A stretch of DNA of 60,000 nucleotides, taken from the NCBI RefSeq assembly GCF_964340395.1, contig NC_135551.1:13342003-13402002 (forward strand), in the 5' to 3' direction. The stretch comes from Glandiceps talaboti. Taxonomy: Eukaryota > Hemichordata > Enteropneusta > Spengelidae. Shown one piece after another: positions 31,004 through 44,600 of this stretch. Position 1 is the first letter of the stretch; every line of letters starts with the position of its first letter. Under the pieces are notes generated by a model. That model searched no databases and was not told the origin of the DNA. It worked only from the letters and a program-made list of their open reading frames with translations. The position numbers and the translations under genes are program-made.

Positions 31004-33557
31004 AGGAAATTTCTAGCGACCTATAGGTGTATGTAATAAAAAACAACAATACCCCCCTTGTGCGCTACATTTACATCTGACGTAACCAATATAAAAGAAA
31101 AGTACATCTACATACGTCAAGCCTTGACCCCATAACGTTTACTTCGTTCAATGACTATCCTAACCTCACTTTCTTATATTCAGGCGTGCAGTTATGTACA
31201 TAATTTAATCAGACTTAACTTTGCTTTTGCTGTATTTTCAATAACATTTTCTTCTCACACATTAATCCAGACACCGCATGCTTATAACAATGAACAGAGG
31301 AATGCGATGTCTACGTAGGACTTTGCTCCCATCTGATACTCATGTGCTTCACCAACAACTTACTCACAATAAATCCATATGATTGTTTAAGTAAAAGATG
31401 CTTTACGGTTTACAATCATGGAGGAAAGTTGAATCTATTTTGGTAGGTTGATTTCTTTACAAAGAAAATAATACAAAACACGACTGATCAAGCAAGAAAC
31501 AAGATAGCAACAAAAAGAAGAAGAAGAAGAAGAAGAAGAAGAAGAAGAAGAAGAAGAAGAAGAAGAAGAAGAAGAAGAAGAAGAAGAAGAAGAAGAAGAA
31601 GAAGAAGAAGAAGAAGAAGGAACTACAGGAAAAGTGTGGCACTGCTAAATACTGAATTAAATAATCCACAGGAAAATTAGATACAAAACATCTTTTAAAG
31701 GTGTCCATTTTCTTAGATGCATTTCAATCTTATTGCTAGTTTTTGCAATTTGTTAATCGACGATTCTAGCCTGCATCACTACCGACTTGAAGTCTTTAAT
31801 TTTGGGAGGCTCTTCTTTTGCAATTTTCAGCGATACTGATACTACTTCCCAAGGAGTAGTAAATAATTACGTACCATTGAGAAATAGTTTGAACCCAACA
31901 TAACTTGGTAGGTTGAATATTATCCAATATAATGTTTAGATCCATCACGTCCATCACATTGTTATATGCTAAGAAAGACTATACATAAAGTATTTAACGA
32001 CCCAAATATTTAGATACCCAGGTGATGCATTCGCATATAACATATATATCTATTATGGAGAACTTTGTGCTGATCTAGTGCCTTCATGACTTTTTTTGGC
32101 CTCACTGATTTATTTCTCAGTAACCAGAGGCCCACGCGCACGCATCGTAATATAATCCCGTGGTTGAGAGCACATGTTTACTGGATTTTTCGATTCATTC
32201 TTTTCCAGGGTAATTAATACTCCGTTTGTATCAGTGGTCTCTGACTCTAAGTAGCATGCCGATAACGAACATTCTTGACGTAAATGTCTTTTGTCGGTTA
32301 TCAACTTGGATGCGGAAATTAAACTTGTGTTTCTAGTACGGTAGGTAAGAAGCTACGCTGAGTAGATTTACTCAAGCTAGAAGACCAGTCTTATATAGAC
32401 AAGGAGGCTACTTTGTCTCCTGACTATTTCATAACAACTATCATATCAAAATAAACAAGGATATAGAAATCTTCTGTCCATGCGTAATTTAATATCATTA
32501 TACCCTACACGAGCCATTTTGAACACAAAATACGGAATATATACTCTGGTCATTTTACGTCACGACCACGCGCGTCTATGTCGCCACAACGCGTGCCTAC
32601 GTCCCTGGTTCTTCGGTGTTCAAATATAAGTCAAAACGTTCAAAATTACTATTACTTTCCCCGATTTCTCTTTGATATTACTGACGCTGGTCTAATTATG
32701 TTATTCTCCAATATGTTTCTTCAGTCATCCAGAAAGTGCTCGTCTTTCGACTCGTAGTGACAAAGACCCCTTAGGTCACTCGTATATTCCTTGGCTTAAC
32801 GAAGAAAAAAATTGGGGTGTAACATATAATGATCACACGTTCTCCCTATGTCTTAACTCAACACACTTCTGTTGAATATTAATGTTTCAAAAACACAAAT
32901 CCTCAAGTTATACCCTGTATACGAGTAAGAAGAAAGAAAACAGAAGGATAGAACCATACTAGTTGAGTCTGGAATCATTTTATGAAAAATCAATGTTTGA
33001 AATCAGTCTCTTTTCTGCCCTATAGCGTGAGAAGAAGATGAAAGAAAATGAAACAAATTTTAAAGCATGTATTTTTTGCAATGTGTATGGTAAGTTTAGA
33101 CAAGAAAGGTTATGCACAATTTTATTTTAGGGGGTAGAGTAAAATCGGATGGGACAGACTTTGGTCTTCTTTTACGTGGATATACATATCACAATCTGTT
33201 TCTCATCGACCACATATGAAATTAGTTATTAGTATTTGTTCAAATATTGTGATTGGAATGTTCTCTGTAACAAACATTGGCATGAACATATCATATTCAT
33301 TAAAATTCAACCAGATGTGCCATCTGATGAAGTGGATTCCTCGCATATTCCACTGTCTACTACGAATAAAATATGTAGAACCTAGCTAGTATAAAACACT
33401 CGCACAAAAGCAACGACCTCCCTTAACTTGAGATTGGTGAAGCGATCCTCCTTGAATTAGCTTACACACATCGGTACATACTTGATTAATTGTACTGTGA
33501 ATGGAATTTGACTCGTTTCTTAACGACAGAGATGAGAATGTTCTCTAGTTTTTATTT
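31004..33557. other. spacer of the large inverted repeat; no gene seen
   Basis: 2.55 kb of AT-rich DNA containing the (AAG)n tract. No coding exon was recognised. Confidence 0.45.
31515..31619. repeat. (AAG)n microsatellite, 105 bp, all-purine
   Basis: About 35 uninterrupted AAG/GAA units, so one strand is pure purine. Long mirror-symmetric R/Y tracts of this kind can form triplex (H) DNA. The poly-Phe open frame on the minus strand is an artefact. Confidence 0.97.
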
Positions 33558-33776
33558 AAAGTGGAAATACTCGATGCTGCAGTATATCACGTTTATAACG
33601 TAAAGCCTACATCATATACGGTTGAGAGATAGGGTGGGGGTCTATGTTAGATTAATGACTGCCAAAAGAAAATAAATGAAATGAACTTTTTGAGACAGTA
33701 TTATGTATGCTTTGTATAAGGTGTAGATTTTTGGGTTAAAGGACGATGCTACTGCTATTACTTACTTACTTACTTA

Positions 33777-33809
<33 letters not shown>

Positions 33810-33852
33810 CGTCGTTGTTGTTGTTGTAGATGTAGTAGTAGTAGTAGTAGTT

Positions 33853-33897
<45 letters not shown>

Positions 33898-34030
33898 GGT
33901 GTTGATGGTGGTGGTGTTGATGATGATGATGATGATGTTGATGACTTGTTTGATAAATGAAAGGAACGTGAGTCATATTTCTTGTATTTGGACAATTTGG
34001 ACAGAAATAAAGGTTTCAAAAAAGTGTAAA
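33558..34030 (-). repeat. right arm of a large inverted repeat
   Basis: Reverse-complement partner of 30533-31003, with (GTT)n, (GTA)n and (GGT/GAT)n tracts at 33777-33940. The nearly equal arm length (473 against 471) points to two copies of one element or one inverted duplication. Confidence 0.85.
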
Positions 34031-35733
34031 AAAAACAAGTCATTTACACATTTGAGTAATATTTCAAGGATTATTTGAAGGATTAGTTATGCCTCAAAAC
34101 ATTGCGACGACCTTGTTTACTACAGTGAGAGAGAGAGAGAGCGGTTAATGTTCGATGCATTTCGTTATAATTACGTGGATTCCATGCGTGTATGGTTTGG
34201 ATGAATTAATTCTGTTGAAAACAGATATAACCTTACATTAAAGGTAAAGGGTGTGTATTTATGTAGAATTAAGTATTACTAACGACGTGGGAGATTTTTG
34301 AGTAGATGTAATCACGCTTCACTATAGCTTATAGCAAGTATTACACAAGACTTCAAGAAGTCACGACGGTCACTTAAAAATAACCGAAGGTGGTAAGAGT
34401 GACGTCAGAAATTTACAAGATGAAGATTCACGCACATGAATAATTACAGATGTATTCACAAACCGTATATTTGATCTCGAGATTTAAAAGGTGACTTCAT
34501 GATTTACCAATATATTATATCAAGTAATACATAAGAATTCAAGATATGTAACTGCATTTGATAACTCGCCAACGGATTTCCTACTAAGCCTGTGATTTTT
34601 ATTATGATATATTTTTTATATCACGAAGGTATTGCAGATACTTGTAATCTGTTTTAGTACATACATGCACAACGAACAATTAGGCAATGCTTGTCTAATA
34701 ACATTATTTTTCAACTGCATACTGGTGTCTTGATAGAATATTTTGTTCATTATATTGCATTGAGCAACACAAATGAGGAGAACAAAGAACTCATTTTGAC
34801 CTCAAGAACCAGACGAATTATTTAAATACAGGTACTCAAATTCCATCTGTATATCAAATCAAAATAATATTGTGGACATAACCCAGGAAACAGTAAATCC
34901 CAAAATGAAGGTAAAAATTGAGAAGCGATTAGAAGGTAAATTTAAAAATTCCAAAAAATCTAAGATTGGAAAGGAGAACGAAACCTGGAAAATTACACCT
35001 TTGGGGAATTAACTTTATGTCGCTGTATTCATTAACTAATATGTCCTTAACATTAGATAACTGAATGGACCTCGTGTGAAAAAAAAAATGTTTAATTAAA
35101 ACTACTCGAGCGTGTTTTTTGAGGGAGAACTTTGTCGAAATTTATAACCAACAAATAATGTTTTCGTCGGTTTGTTTGGCTTTATATGTGAAGCTACATA
35201 AATTCGCGAACTATGGAAATTTAAGAAATCGTCAAGACGATCACGAGATTTTATTCACTTATTAATAAAAACATTCATCTTGTGTAGTTTGAAATGTAAA
35301 TTCGATCAAAGAAGGAAAGACAAGGGCAGAGAGAGAGGATTTGATGTATCCACGATGTAAAAGATAGAGCTAAGAAGAAGAATAGGAATGGTGGGGACCA
35401 GGAAAGATGATAAAGACTCGTTCAATACATGTAGTTTTATGTGTAAAGCAACGAACGCCAAGCTCACATTTCTACCTCACCATTCTGTAGGTACTACGGA
35501 TCACGTGAGATAGCGTTTATGTACCCACAAGTCAATGCGTTAGTACATGTATTACCGCAAGTCTAGAAACACTCCAGTTGTTTAGGGTCTGTTACAAAAT
35601 CTGTAAGTTTGCGGGTTCTGCCCGACAGACACGAAACAGAGCTTTATAGGGTGTGCCCGCAGTACTACTGCACGCACACATATACTTTTCTCTAAAATTT
35701 TCGTCAGAGATTCACCATTTTTCTCCGTGAATT
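34031..35733. other. non-coding; probable left end of the second DIRS element near 35580-35733
   Basis: No gene was seen. A short GA run lies near 34130. The last 150 bp, before the first ATG of the DIRS element, contain CCCGACAGACACG and GTGTGCCCGCAGTAC words. They may belong to its left terminus, but no matching inverted repeat was found at the right end. Confidence 0.4.
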
Positions 35734-36889
35734 ATGGCACAGCTGCTCGCCATCAGTGACGCCTTCTTGTATGATGACGATGTACGCCCAGGCCCTTCCG
35801 CCGAGGCAGCGGGTACGAAAGATGTTGTGGGTGATATTTTGTCCGACATGGATAAAAATGCCAGTACGAGTGACGACCGCCCCGGTGGGGCAACATGAAC
35901 GTTCTAAATGATTCTGTACGGACTTCACTGAGTGATAACAAAAGGGCTCACGAACCTGCCGTTGAGGGCGACACGGCAGGAATCCCAGCCAAAAAGGCAC
36001 TGTCGCACATAGACTCCTTAGAGCTTGATATAGAGGTCTTAAACACAGATAATATGACGACGAGCCTCAAGCAGGGCCCTCTTTTGTTGAAAGTGACCCG
36101 GCTAAAGTGCGGAGGGTGGAGATAGCTCAGGATTATGACACTCAGAAAAAGGTTGGACGAGATATTAATGGTCAGCTAGCAGACATAATAACTAACTTAC
36201 TGTAGATCACATGGACAGAGGACAAGTTGAAGGACAAGGGGGAAATATACCCGAGACCCAAAAACTGTGCAAAGCTAAGCACAACTAGGGTAAACCCTGA
36301 AGTGTGGGTTAAAGTGCCAAACTTTGCAAAGAGTAGAGACTTGAAGTTTCAGAGAGTGCAGTCAACAATTATCAAAGGGATGACGCCCTTGTTAACACTC
36401 ATGGGTTTATTGCTGAAGGCAAAGAAACCCGGTAAAGGCCTTGACGTTAATGATATTGTGCTAGCAATACGTCAATTATTAGACTCTGTGACTTTTATAT
36501 CTCATGCTAACACTGAGTTGAATTTGCGTAGGAGGGAACTCTTCAGACCTCTCCTTAACACACAAGTACAACAGCTATGCTCAGTTCAGACTCCCACTAC
36601 AAACAATCTGTTTGGGGATGATTTGGCGAAGACTATCAAAGATATAAATGAGTCGAATAAAGTGGGACGAAATGTTTCGGAGAGGCGATTCCCAAAAGAC
36701 CAGAAAGGAAAGTATTTCCAAGGCAAGAAGGGAAATCTTTTTATCCAAAGGGAAAAGGTACTTCCACAACAAGAAGAAGGACTAGGAGAATTAACTTCCC
36801 TTGATGCAGGTGAGATCAATATCACTTTACTTACACTTGACCCAAATAAAGTAAGGGAGCTCTTGAAGCCAGATGTACTTCGTTTCTAG
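35734..36889 (+). pseudogene. Gag-like ORF of the degenerate DIRS element
   Basis: The first frame starts at ATG 35734 (MAQLLAISDAFLYDDD) and stops at 35896. A second frame covers 35895-36125. The main frame runs in the third phase to 36889 with an in-frame TAG at 36203. It shows the family pattern PRPKNC, VNPEVW, KSRDLKFQRVQ, HANTELNLRRRE and LFGDDLAKTIKDI. An in-frame TAG (36887) then separates it from RT, which may be natural or a mutation. Confidence 0.75.
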
Positions 36890-37819
36890 GCAGGTCAACT
36901 GAGATTTAATCGACTAGCCTGGGAAACTCTGACATCTGATTCAGAATTTCTTACTGCAATCACTGCTTATCACATTGAATTCAGAAGTCCACCAGTGCAA
37001 AGCCAACCACCAAAAGAAATTGTGTTCAATGGCAGTGAGAGGGAAATTATTCAGGCAGAAATAGACAAACTGTGGTTGAAAAAAGTGTTGGTTCAGGCCA
37101 AGCATACCAACAGGGAGTACCTATCTACTATTTTCAGAAGGCCTAAACCAGATGGGTCTTACAGGTTGATTCTCAATCTTTCCAAATTGAATGACTTTGT
37201 TGTTTATAGACATTTCAAAATGGATACACTAAGGTCTATCTTAGCATTGATGACACAGAACTGCTATATGATGTCTATAGATTTAAAAGATGCCTACTAC
37301 TCTGTCCCAGTGGCGGAAGAGTTTCAGAAATATTTACGGTTTACCTTCAATGGAAAGTTATTTCAGTTTACATGTCTCCTCCCTAATGGCCGTACATCTG
37401 CACCACGAGTATTTACAAAGGTTATGAAGCCAGTCTATGCCACTCTGCGAAGTAGTGGGCATGTCAATTCAGGCTATATTGATGATACCTATTTACAAGG
37501 TGATGACCCTGATGATTGCAGACAGAATTTCTTTAGTACCATGACACTGGTGAGAAAACTTGGGTTTACAATTCACCCAATTAAGTCAGATTTTGAACCG
37601 AAACGAGTTATAATTGTGCTTGGGTTTCAGTTGAATTCGGTAAATATGACCGTTTCGCTTACTGAAAAGAAAAAAGGAAATCTCAAGAAAATATGTATGA
37701 GGTTATTGCAAGAGCAACAACCGATGATAAGGCAGGTGGCAGAGCTTGTTGGTGTTATATGGTCTCCTACACTGCAGGAGTTGAATATGGCCCTTTGTTT
37801 TATAAACGGATTGATATAG
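36890..37819 (+). pseudogene. reverse transcriptase of the degenerate DIRS element
   Basis: The frame continues directly from the Gag stop: AGQLRFNRLAWETLTSD, then AYHIEF, KPDGSYRLILNLSKLN, MSIDLKDAYYSVPV (catalytic Asp), LLPNGRTSAPRVFTK and GYIDDTY (YIDD active site). It breaks at 37819 by a frameshift near 37770; the thumb continues in another frame to 37971 (QARSEIQWWINE). Confidence 0.85.
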
Positions 37820-38734
37820 AAAAATCGAACGCACTAAAACGGGCCATGGGAAACCTTAATGCCAAAATGACTCTATCAGCACAAGCTAGATCTGAGATTC
37901 AGTGGTGGATCAATGAAGACACAAACTACCCTTTTCACATTACTCGTAACAAAGCAGATATACAATTATAGGTCTGATGCATCTACTCGTGGCTGGGGTG
38001 GTGTATGTAACTCACAGGAAATAGGTGGTCATTGGTCAGATTTAGAAAACGACCGAAAATCACATCAATTATTTGGAATTGTTAGCTGCCTTTCTACCAC
38101 TACGTTCATACTGTAAGGACGTGAGACACCAACATGTCAGACTTGAAATGGATAATACCACTGCTGTATTTACGTCACTAATATGTGCGGACATATTGAC
38201 AGGCTAAATGATATTACACAAAACATTTGGCTATGGGCAAAAGAAAGAGATATATGGTTGAGTGCTTCTCATCATATACGTATAAAATATTGCAGCAGAT
38301 AATCAATCTAGATTGCATCACGACAATACTGAATGGGCTTTGTCCACTAATGTCGTTGACAACATTTTGAGGGTGTATGGCAGTCCAGAAATTGACTTGT
38401 TTGCTTCCAGGTTCAACTTCAAAGTTGGCAAATATAATCCTGGAAACCAGATCCGTTGTGCATGGCTGTTGATGCCTTCACAATAAAGTGGACCTTTGGC
38501 CTTGCTTATGCTTTTCCCCCATTCACCCTGATAGGAAAAGTGATTCAAAAGATCGAGGTGGACCAGGTAGAAGCAATGGTACTTATAGCACCAATATGGC
38601 CAACACAGCGCTGGTTTTCAAAACTGCTTAGACTTCTAACTGCATGTCCTTTGCTTCTCCCACAGGGACACAAGATCCTGAACTTACCTTACCTTAAGCT
38701 TACAAAAATGTACAACGTCCACTCAAAAAGGTGA
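37820..38734 (+). pseudogene. RNase H and C-terminal region of the degenerate DIRS element
   Basis: RNase H pieces appear in successive frames: YRSDASTRGWGGV (about 37970), EMDNTTAVF (about 38147) and AADNQSR (about 38295). Then come NTEWALSTNVVDNIL, SPEIDLFASRFNF, VDAFTIKWTF and YAFPPFTLIGKVIQK, which follow RNase H in DIRS1-type elements. At least four frame breaks or stops. Confidence 0.75.
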
Positions 38735-39727
38735 AGCTAGGGGCACGGAAATTGTCAGGACAAACCTCGAAGACAGAGGAATTTCTGAAAGAGCTAGTCA
38801 AATCATCATGCAGTCATGGCGTACTGGGACCAAACGACAGTACTCCAGCTACATCACCAGGTGGACTAAATTTTACAGTAAAAGGAACTCTAATCCATTT
38901 TCACCAACTGTAGGCCTTGTGTTGGATTTTCTAGCAGAACTCTATGACACTGGAATTCAATACAGTGGGTTTAATATAGCAAGATCGGCTCTGTCGTCAA
39001 TAATTCGGGTTGATGGTCAACCAATCGAAACCCATCAACTTGTCACCCGGTTTATGAGAGGTGTGTTCATCACCAGACCTGCGTTATCCCGTAATTCAGT
39101 GACTTAGGACACCAATGTTGTGTTACAGGTTTTGTCCAACCTCTCTGGGGAGTTGACATTGAAAGACTTGACTCTTACATGTGTTACTTTATTAGCATTA
39201 CATACAGGCCAAAGGGTCCAAGCCCTCCATTTATTAGATGTTAGGAATATGACTTTTACAGACACTTGTTGTAAGTTCAGAATTGTGGAACTGTTGAAGC
39301 AAACTGCTCCAGGTAGACACTTAGCAGAGATTGCTATTCCCGCATATCCATCAGATTCAAGCCTTTGCCCTGTAACTTTACTCAGGCAGTACTTACACAC
39401 TACAAAAGCTTTAAGGGCACAGAACACAGCTTATTTATAGCATATGTTAAATCCCACAAAGCAGTCTCTAGAGAAACCATATCACGTCGGATAAAAACTA
39501 CGCTCATCAGAGCAGGTACTGATATGTCTATGTTTGCTCCACATAGTACTAGAGCTGCCTCTCCAAGTATGGCTAAGCGACTACATGTGCCACTAGAATC
39601 CATTTTGAAAACAGCAGGATGGTCTACTGCCTCAACTTTCGGAAAGTTTTACAACAAGCCGCTTACTATTAGTACCCAGGCTGATTTTGGAAAGTCTTTA
39701 TTGCGTCATTTTTCTGACGCACAATAG
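38735..39727 (+). pseudogene. tyrosine recombinase of the degenerate DIRS element
   Basis: One frame runs 38808-39440 with an in-frame TAG at 39105, then shifts by about 39430 to a frame ending at 39727. Catalytic motifs survive: HTGQRVQ (about 39207), APHSTRAAS (about 39537) and GWSTASTFGKFYNK (about 39620, Tyr nucleophile). The protein cannot be made in one piece. Confidence 0.85.
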
Positions 39728-39770
39728 TTACTCAGTTGTTAACATTCGTACTGTGATGGATGTTACTGCC

Positions 39771-39791
39771 ATTTAATGTTTAACATTAAAT
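39771..39791. repeat. perfect 10-bp hairpin at the right end of the DIRS element
   Basis: ATTTAATGTT, one base, AACATTAAAT. It lies 44 bp after the YR stop and may belong to the terminal or internal complementary region of the element. Confidence 0.5.
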
Positions 39792-40599
39792 TTTCTGCTA
39801 ATGTACATGTATCTATAGGGCCTGCGAAATTGGCCCGGTAACTTTGCTATTACATCCATTATGTAGTTTTTTTCATTATGACGTTCAGTTTAACACATCT
39901 GTCAGGTGACGAATCTCACACATTGGTATCTATATTTAATTGGCGATAAGAAATGAATTGAAGAACAAATTTAGATAAGAAAAGGACGTGAAAAGGGTTA
40001 GTCTTATTTTTCCTCCATAGTGCTGATATTGGATATTTCTTGTAGCTTTCTAGATTTCACAGAACTGCAAGTGAGAGAGGTAATTGCAAATGACAGTGAC
40101 ATAATACATTTTGCATCACCTTTTTAGAGATAAACCTTATGTCCACAAGAATTCCAATTGCGTTTCGACTATTAATTGCTTCAAAACTCATTATTTCTCA
40201 TGTAAAAACTACAAGTTCCTTGAGGCGTATGTTCCATTCATTATTCTGACACTATAAATAAAACTCATCATTACTTCTTCATATTGAAGTGATCAAAGTC
40301 ATAAACCTGAATACAATATTTCATAACATGAAAACTACAATTAAATTTTTTTTTGAGATTTATTGGTTTAGTACTGTCCATAAACTATTGAAAAAATAGT
40401 GTTTTAAGAGTCACAGTCAAAACTATTTCTACACTAATGTTTGAATATATTAATCAAACATTCAATTATGTTGAAACGATATGTGATATATTAACTATTC
40501 ATAACTTTCCAATCAACTCTGAATGTTATAGCAATAATACACACGGTATCATATGCATCAGCCTAGATAAATTCATAGTGCAAATATCATTGATTTCAA

Positions 40600-40658
<59 letters not shown>

Positions 40659-41212
40659 ACAACAACGTTTTTATAACTGCCATTTGCGTCATAAATATTA
40701 TACGAGCATGAGTATTGCTAGAGTGTTAATCCAGTGTCTGCAATCCTTATAATTCATAACAAATAATCGAGACTAGTTTGATCACAAGAAAAAAGTCTAC
40801 AGAGGGAAATGAAGGGAAAGTAATTCAAGTCAGTATATGTGATTTCACATATATCCACTAATGCATTATTATCATGTGATATTGCACACACACACATACA
40901 CACAAACTGTTTTTAAATCCCATTCTGTGCCTAAAGCTACATTTAGTTCTTTATTGTTTTATTTATTTCAGACAACAAATATCTATATACAGAATGAAAT
41001 GAAAGAACAAAACACAATAGAGAACATTGCAAAATTCACTTGCACCAAACATTCCGCAACATACTCTAAAACATATTTCATATAACACCTTCAGTCTATC
41101 GAATAAGATATATGTCGTTATATTCTGTTTCGTGTGTTTTTATAGTTTTGTTTTCAAAGGAGTTTAGTTGATGTGTATTTTTGTTTTTGTTTTATTTGAG
41201 TTATTTCAGTTA
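39792..41212. other. non-coding; no gene seen
   Basis: It contains a (CAT)n run at about 40600-40660 and a short AC-rich run near 40885. The poly-Ser open frame at 40437-40676 is an artefact. Confidence 0.5.
40600..40660. repeat. (CAT)n microsatellite
   Basis: About 19 CAT units followed by CAACAACAACG. Confidence 0.95.
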
Positions 41213-41663
41213 ATTTACATATGAACAGTTTGCCCAGAATGAGTTTAACGCAATATAATGTAAGAGTGAATGGAGTACGGACTCGACTAGCTGAAAGGAT
41301 GCAAACTTAAAATTATGGATAATCGCATTCCCTCTGGCACAAAAAATACCTCGATATCGAGATTGTCTTTCAGATCTGAAGTGATTAAATGGCCTAGGTA
41401 TTTGTATATACTAGCATAGCTAATTTGTCGTCCTTTGAAATAACTAGAGACCAGAGACCCGGTTGACTGGCCTTACATTTGCTTGAAATAACATACACAG
41501 TTTTTTCCCCGTTGAAGAATATTGTACTCATGTTGCTACATTGGCCACAAGTATTAAGGTTTATTTGTTGACCATACGTATCTGTTGAACAAATAATGAA
41601 ATCATCAGCGTAAATCATGTGATGTACTCTGTAGCCACCAGTTAGCAGACATTGAAACATACA
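41213..41663 (-). mobile_element. LINE reverse-transcriptase fragment
   Basis: The minus strand reads TGGYRVHHMIYADDFIICS, with the YADD active site near 41605, then LNTCGQCSN and FFNGEKTVYVIS. After a frame shift come KYLGHLITSDL and LDIE, and after another FCARGNAIIHNFKFAS. These match the palm-to-thumb order of many invertebrate LINEs (YLG...DIE...ARGN...KF..CS). Both sides are lost and the frame is broken at least twice, so it is a dead fragment. Confidence 0.78.
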
Positions 41664-44600
41664 AATTCAACAGAAAATATCGATGGTATGAAGCTTTGTA
41701 CGTATGAGGGATCACATGAGGTCTTACACAAGTAACCCGTCTCACGCCTCACACAAGCAATTTAATGATTTAGCCCTGTACTGATAACATTGGGAATATA
41801 CAATGTCAAGCATTCTTGTACAAAAATATTTCATCAAGTATACGATAGAGCGAGTGAACGGGAATGACAAAATCAGTGATAACGTATGAAATGTTACTTG
41901 ACAATACTATATATCCAACCTTCAAAGCTATTAAAGTGAATATGACGTAGGTATGTATATTGATCAAACATGCTTTAAAAAATGATGCTATTGCAAATGG
42001 TAACAATAACACCAATTCACGCCTTTGTTTTGCTTACATGAATATGTGTTGCTTGAACATAGATTATATATCAACCCTTGTAACAAGAGAGATTTTACGA
42101 AATTTAATTTGATGTTAATCTGATTATTCAAACTTGAAGGGTATTCTTGAATCAAATTCCTCATATAATAGTGAAGAAGTGTAGGTAATAACTAGTGAAA
42201 TATTATATTCATTTCCCTGGGGATTAGTACATCTTTTCGCGAATGGATTGACTTTTAAGCGTGATATCCTTCAGGCAATAAATAATTTCCATAAACGTTT
42301 GACGTGCGGCGACACAAAAACATTTAATGTTCAAGGCAAGGCATTGTAGAGTAAGACTCATTGAAGAGATTTTGAAGGTTCACAAGTTCATATACCGCAG
42401 ATGCTATGATCATTGTCCTGGTTGCCTATGCATTGAAAAGTAGAATTATAGCCTCCTCCCCAGAAGGTCAGTACATACTCATCTCTCTGCCCAGAGGGTC
42501 AATACATACTCATCTACTCGTGGACAATTATAATATACTTTCTAGTGTGCGGTAACCCTATATGTCATATGTATTCTAACAGATTGATTTCAATAGGAAT
42601 TTGACAATGTCTAATCAGCCATTCTGGTATTAAATAATCATGTCCAGATGAGATGAAGTTTAATCCTGTTGAGAAATGAGATTCGGCTAATAAACGTTTC
42701 AAGCATCGAGTGGGGAATATGTATACTAGATTGAATTTCATTTAATTCAGCAAACTCTCCTATGCTTGTTTGGTTATAATTTTCATGCCATCAAATCTCT
42801 TTAAAGACAGGGTTAAATTATTCATTTAATTCATCTACAAGTGTTTCATCAGACCTGTTATTTTTATATATCATCAATATAGTTCAATGGATTTTTTTGA
42901 GATAAGCTTCTATTTCTAATCACACTAGAAGTCTGCCATTACCAGTGGATTCCAAGGAAGATGTGCTATATTTCAATAATAATAGTAATATGATTTTAGA
43001 AAGCACCAACCAATATATCAAGTTAAAATTGCTCAAAGGCGCTGTACAAAAATACAAGGGATACAGTCAGACATAAAACAAACACAACAACATGGAAAAA
43101 AAACACCAAAACAAATATCAACAAATATCACAAACTACGTCTAGAAAGTAAACTTCCGCAAATGCCATTTAAAATGAAATTATCAGAGCCTGAAAAAGAC
43201 TTGCTTAAAAAGACCGGTCTTGAGTTTTCTTTCGAAGTATCAATCCTCATTACAAGTAAAAAATGCTCAAATTCCAACTTTTTGCGAAAGGTCATGTGGT
43301 GTTGTGGTTGAGGGACAAGTCATGATAATATAAATACTTTGATATAAAGTTTACACTGAATATAGCAAACTAGTAATCCCATGATAAAATTTTTATCAGA
43401 TCTTTAGTTTGTATTGTGCAAGTTAATGAAATTATAACTGGTAAAGTAGGCATTATAGCGATTTTAATCGATACACAGGTATCTTACGAATCGAATACAG
43501 AGTTATGTAAATATAGAATGAGTAAATGTAAATGTTTCATTATATTTGTATGTATTTCAATCTCGGCAGTCGTCCGTTTCAAAAACACGCTCGTTTCTCG
43601 GTACCATGCTACGAAAAACTGGTAACCACTCGAACAAAACGTAAAACATAAACTTATGTGATATACGAACATATCCCCCTCCCCCATAATTGAACCTCAT
43701 ATAATGCAAATAAGGCAAGTCAACATGGTTGTCGGGAACTTGTGATGGGTCAGGGCTTTCCAAGTGATCGCGAATCATAATTTGCGATGATTTCATTTCT
43801 CACGGTTCCTTTTCTTTCTTTCTTTAAATTTGTTCATAAAGTCATGATCCCGATTACACCGAACATATTTCTTGAATACGGAACTTGCATGCATTATGAG
43901 CAGTATGGATTCAAGTATAATAAAAAAACACCCATCAATGATTGCTTTTTTAACATTAAATATTTATAATATTGACTGCGCAGACTCTGGTTTGAAGCAG
44001 GTATACCCTTGAAGAATAGCTATCTACAAATACTCCAACAGTTCTTTTGCCCTTTGAGCACGCTCAGTTGGCATCACAAATAAATAAGCCGTTGGGAATC
44101 ACTTCTCAGTTTTTCAATTGTATTGTATTGTATTGCAATGGCTTGTGAGCTTATTAGTCTGATAAAATTCAGTGGCTCCACATGGCGAGATCCAATTATT
44201 GATTTTTCTCTCAGTTGCTTCGATACGTTGTTTTAGCCTAATGCATTCTGTTGCATGTCTTTATTGTTCATATATGCACTTCTTACGTGCACATAAAAGA
44301 CAATTTCTTAAGTGCTGGTGATATTTATATATATATTATGTGCGGCTTGTTGTCTGACATTTGAAAACATTAAAGGTCAAATAGGTATCAGTATTCTGTT
44401 CGGCTGTAAAAAAAGGAAAATTTAATAAAATAGAATGAACGCTCGATGAATATATGATCAGACTCTTGAAAGAAATCAGGATAATCCTTCTTTTGAACTA
44501 AATACCTAGCTATGTCTTAATGATTATCATAATCGTATTACCTACATTACATCAAGCTTAGACAGTAGTTTTATACATTATGTGGATAAAAAAGTGCTAC

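Larger units (their letters stand above)
35734..39791 (+). mobile_element. degenerate DIRS1-type YR retrotransposon
   Basis: Remains of Gag, RT, RNase H and a tyrosine recombinase occur in order, split by several stops and frameshifts. Its proteins belong to another lineage than those of the element at 15303: the YR has TGQRVQ and HSTR and GWS...FYNK, and the RNase H is followed by the IDLFASRFN region typical of DIRS1 relatives. No methyltransferase is visible after YR. A hairpin (10-bp arms 39771-39780 and 39782-39791) lies at the right end. Terminal repeats were not resolved. Confidence 0.85.
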
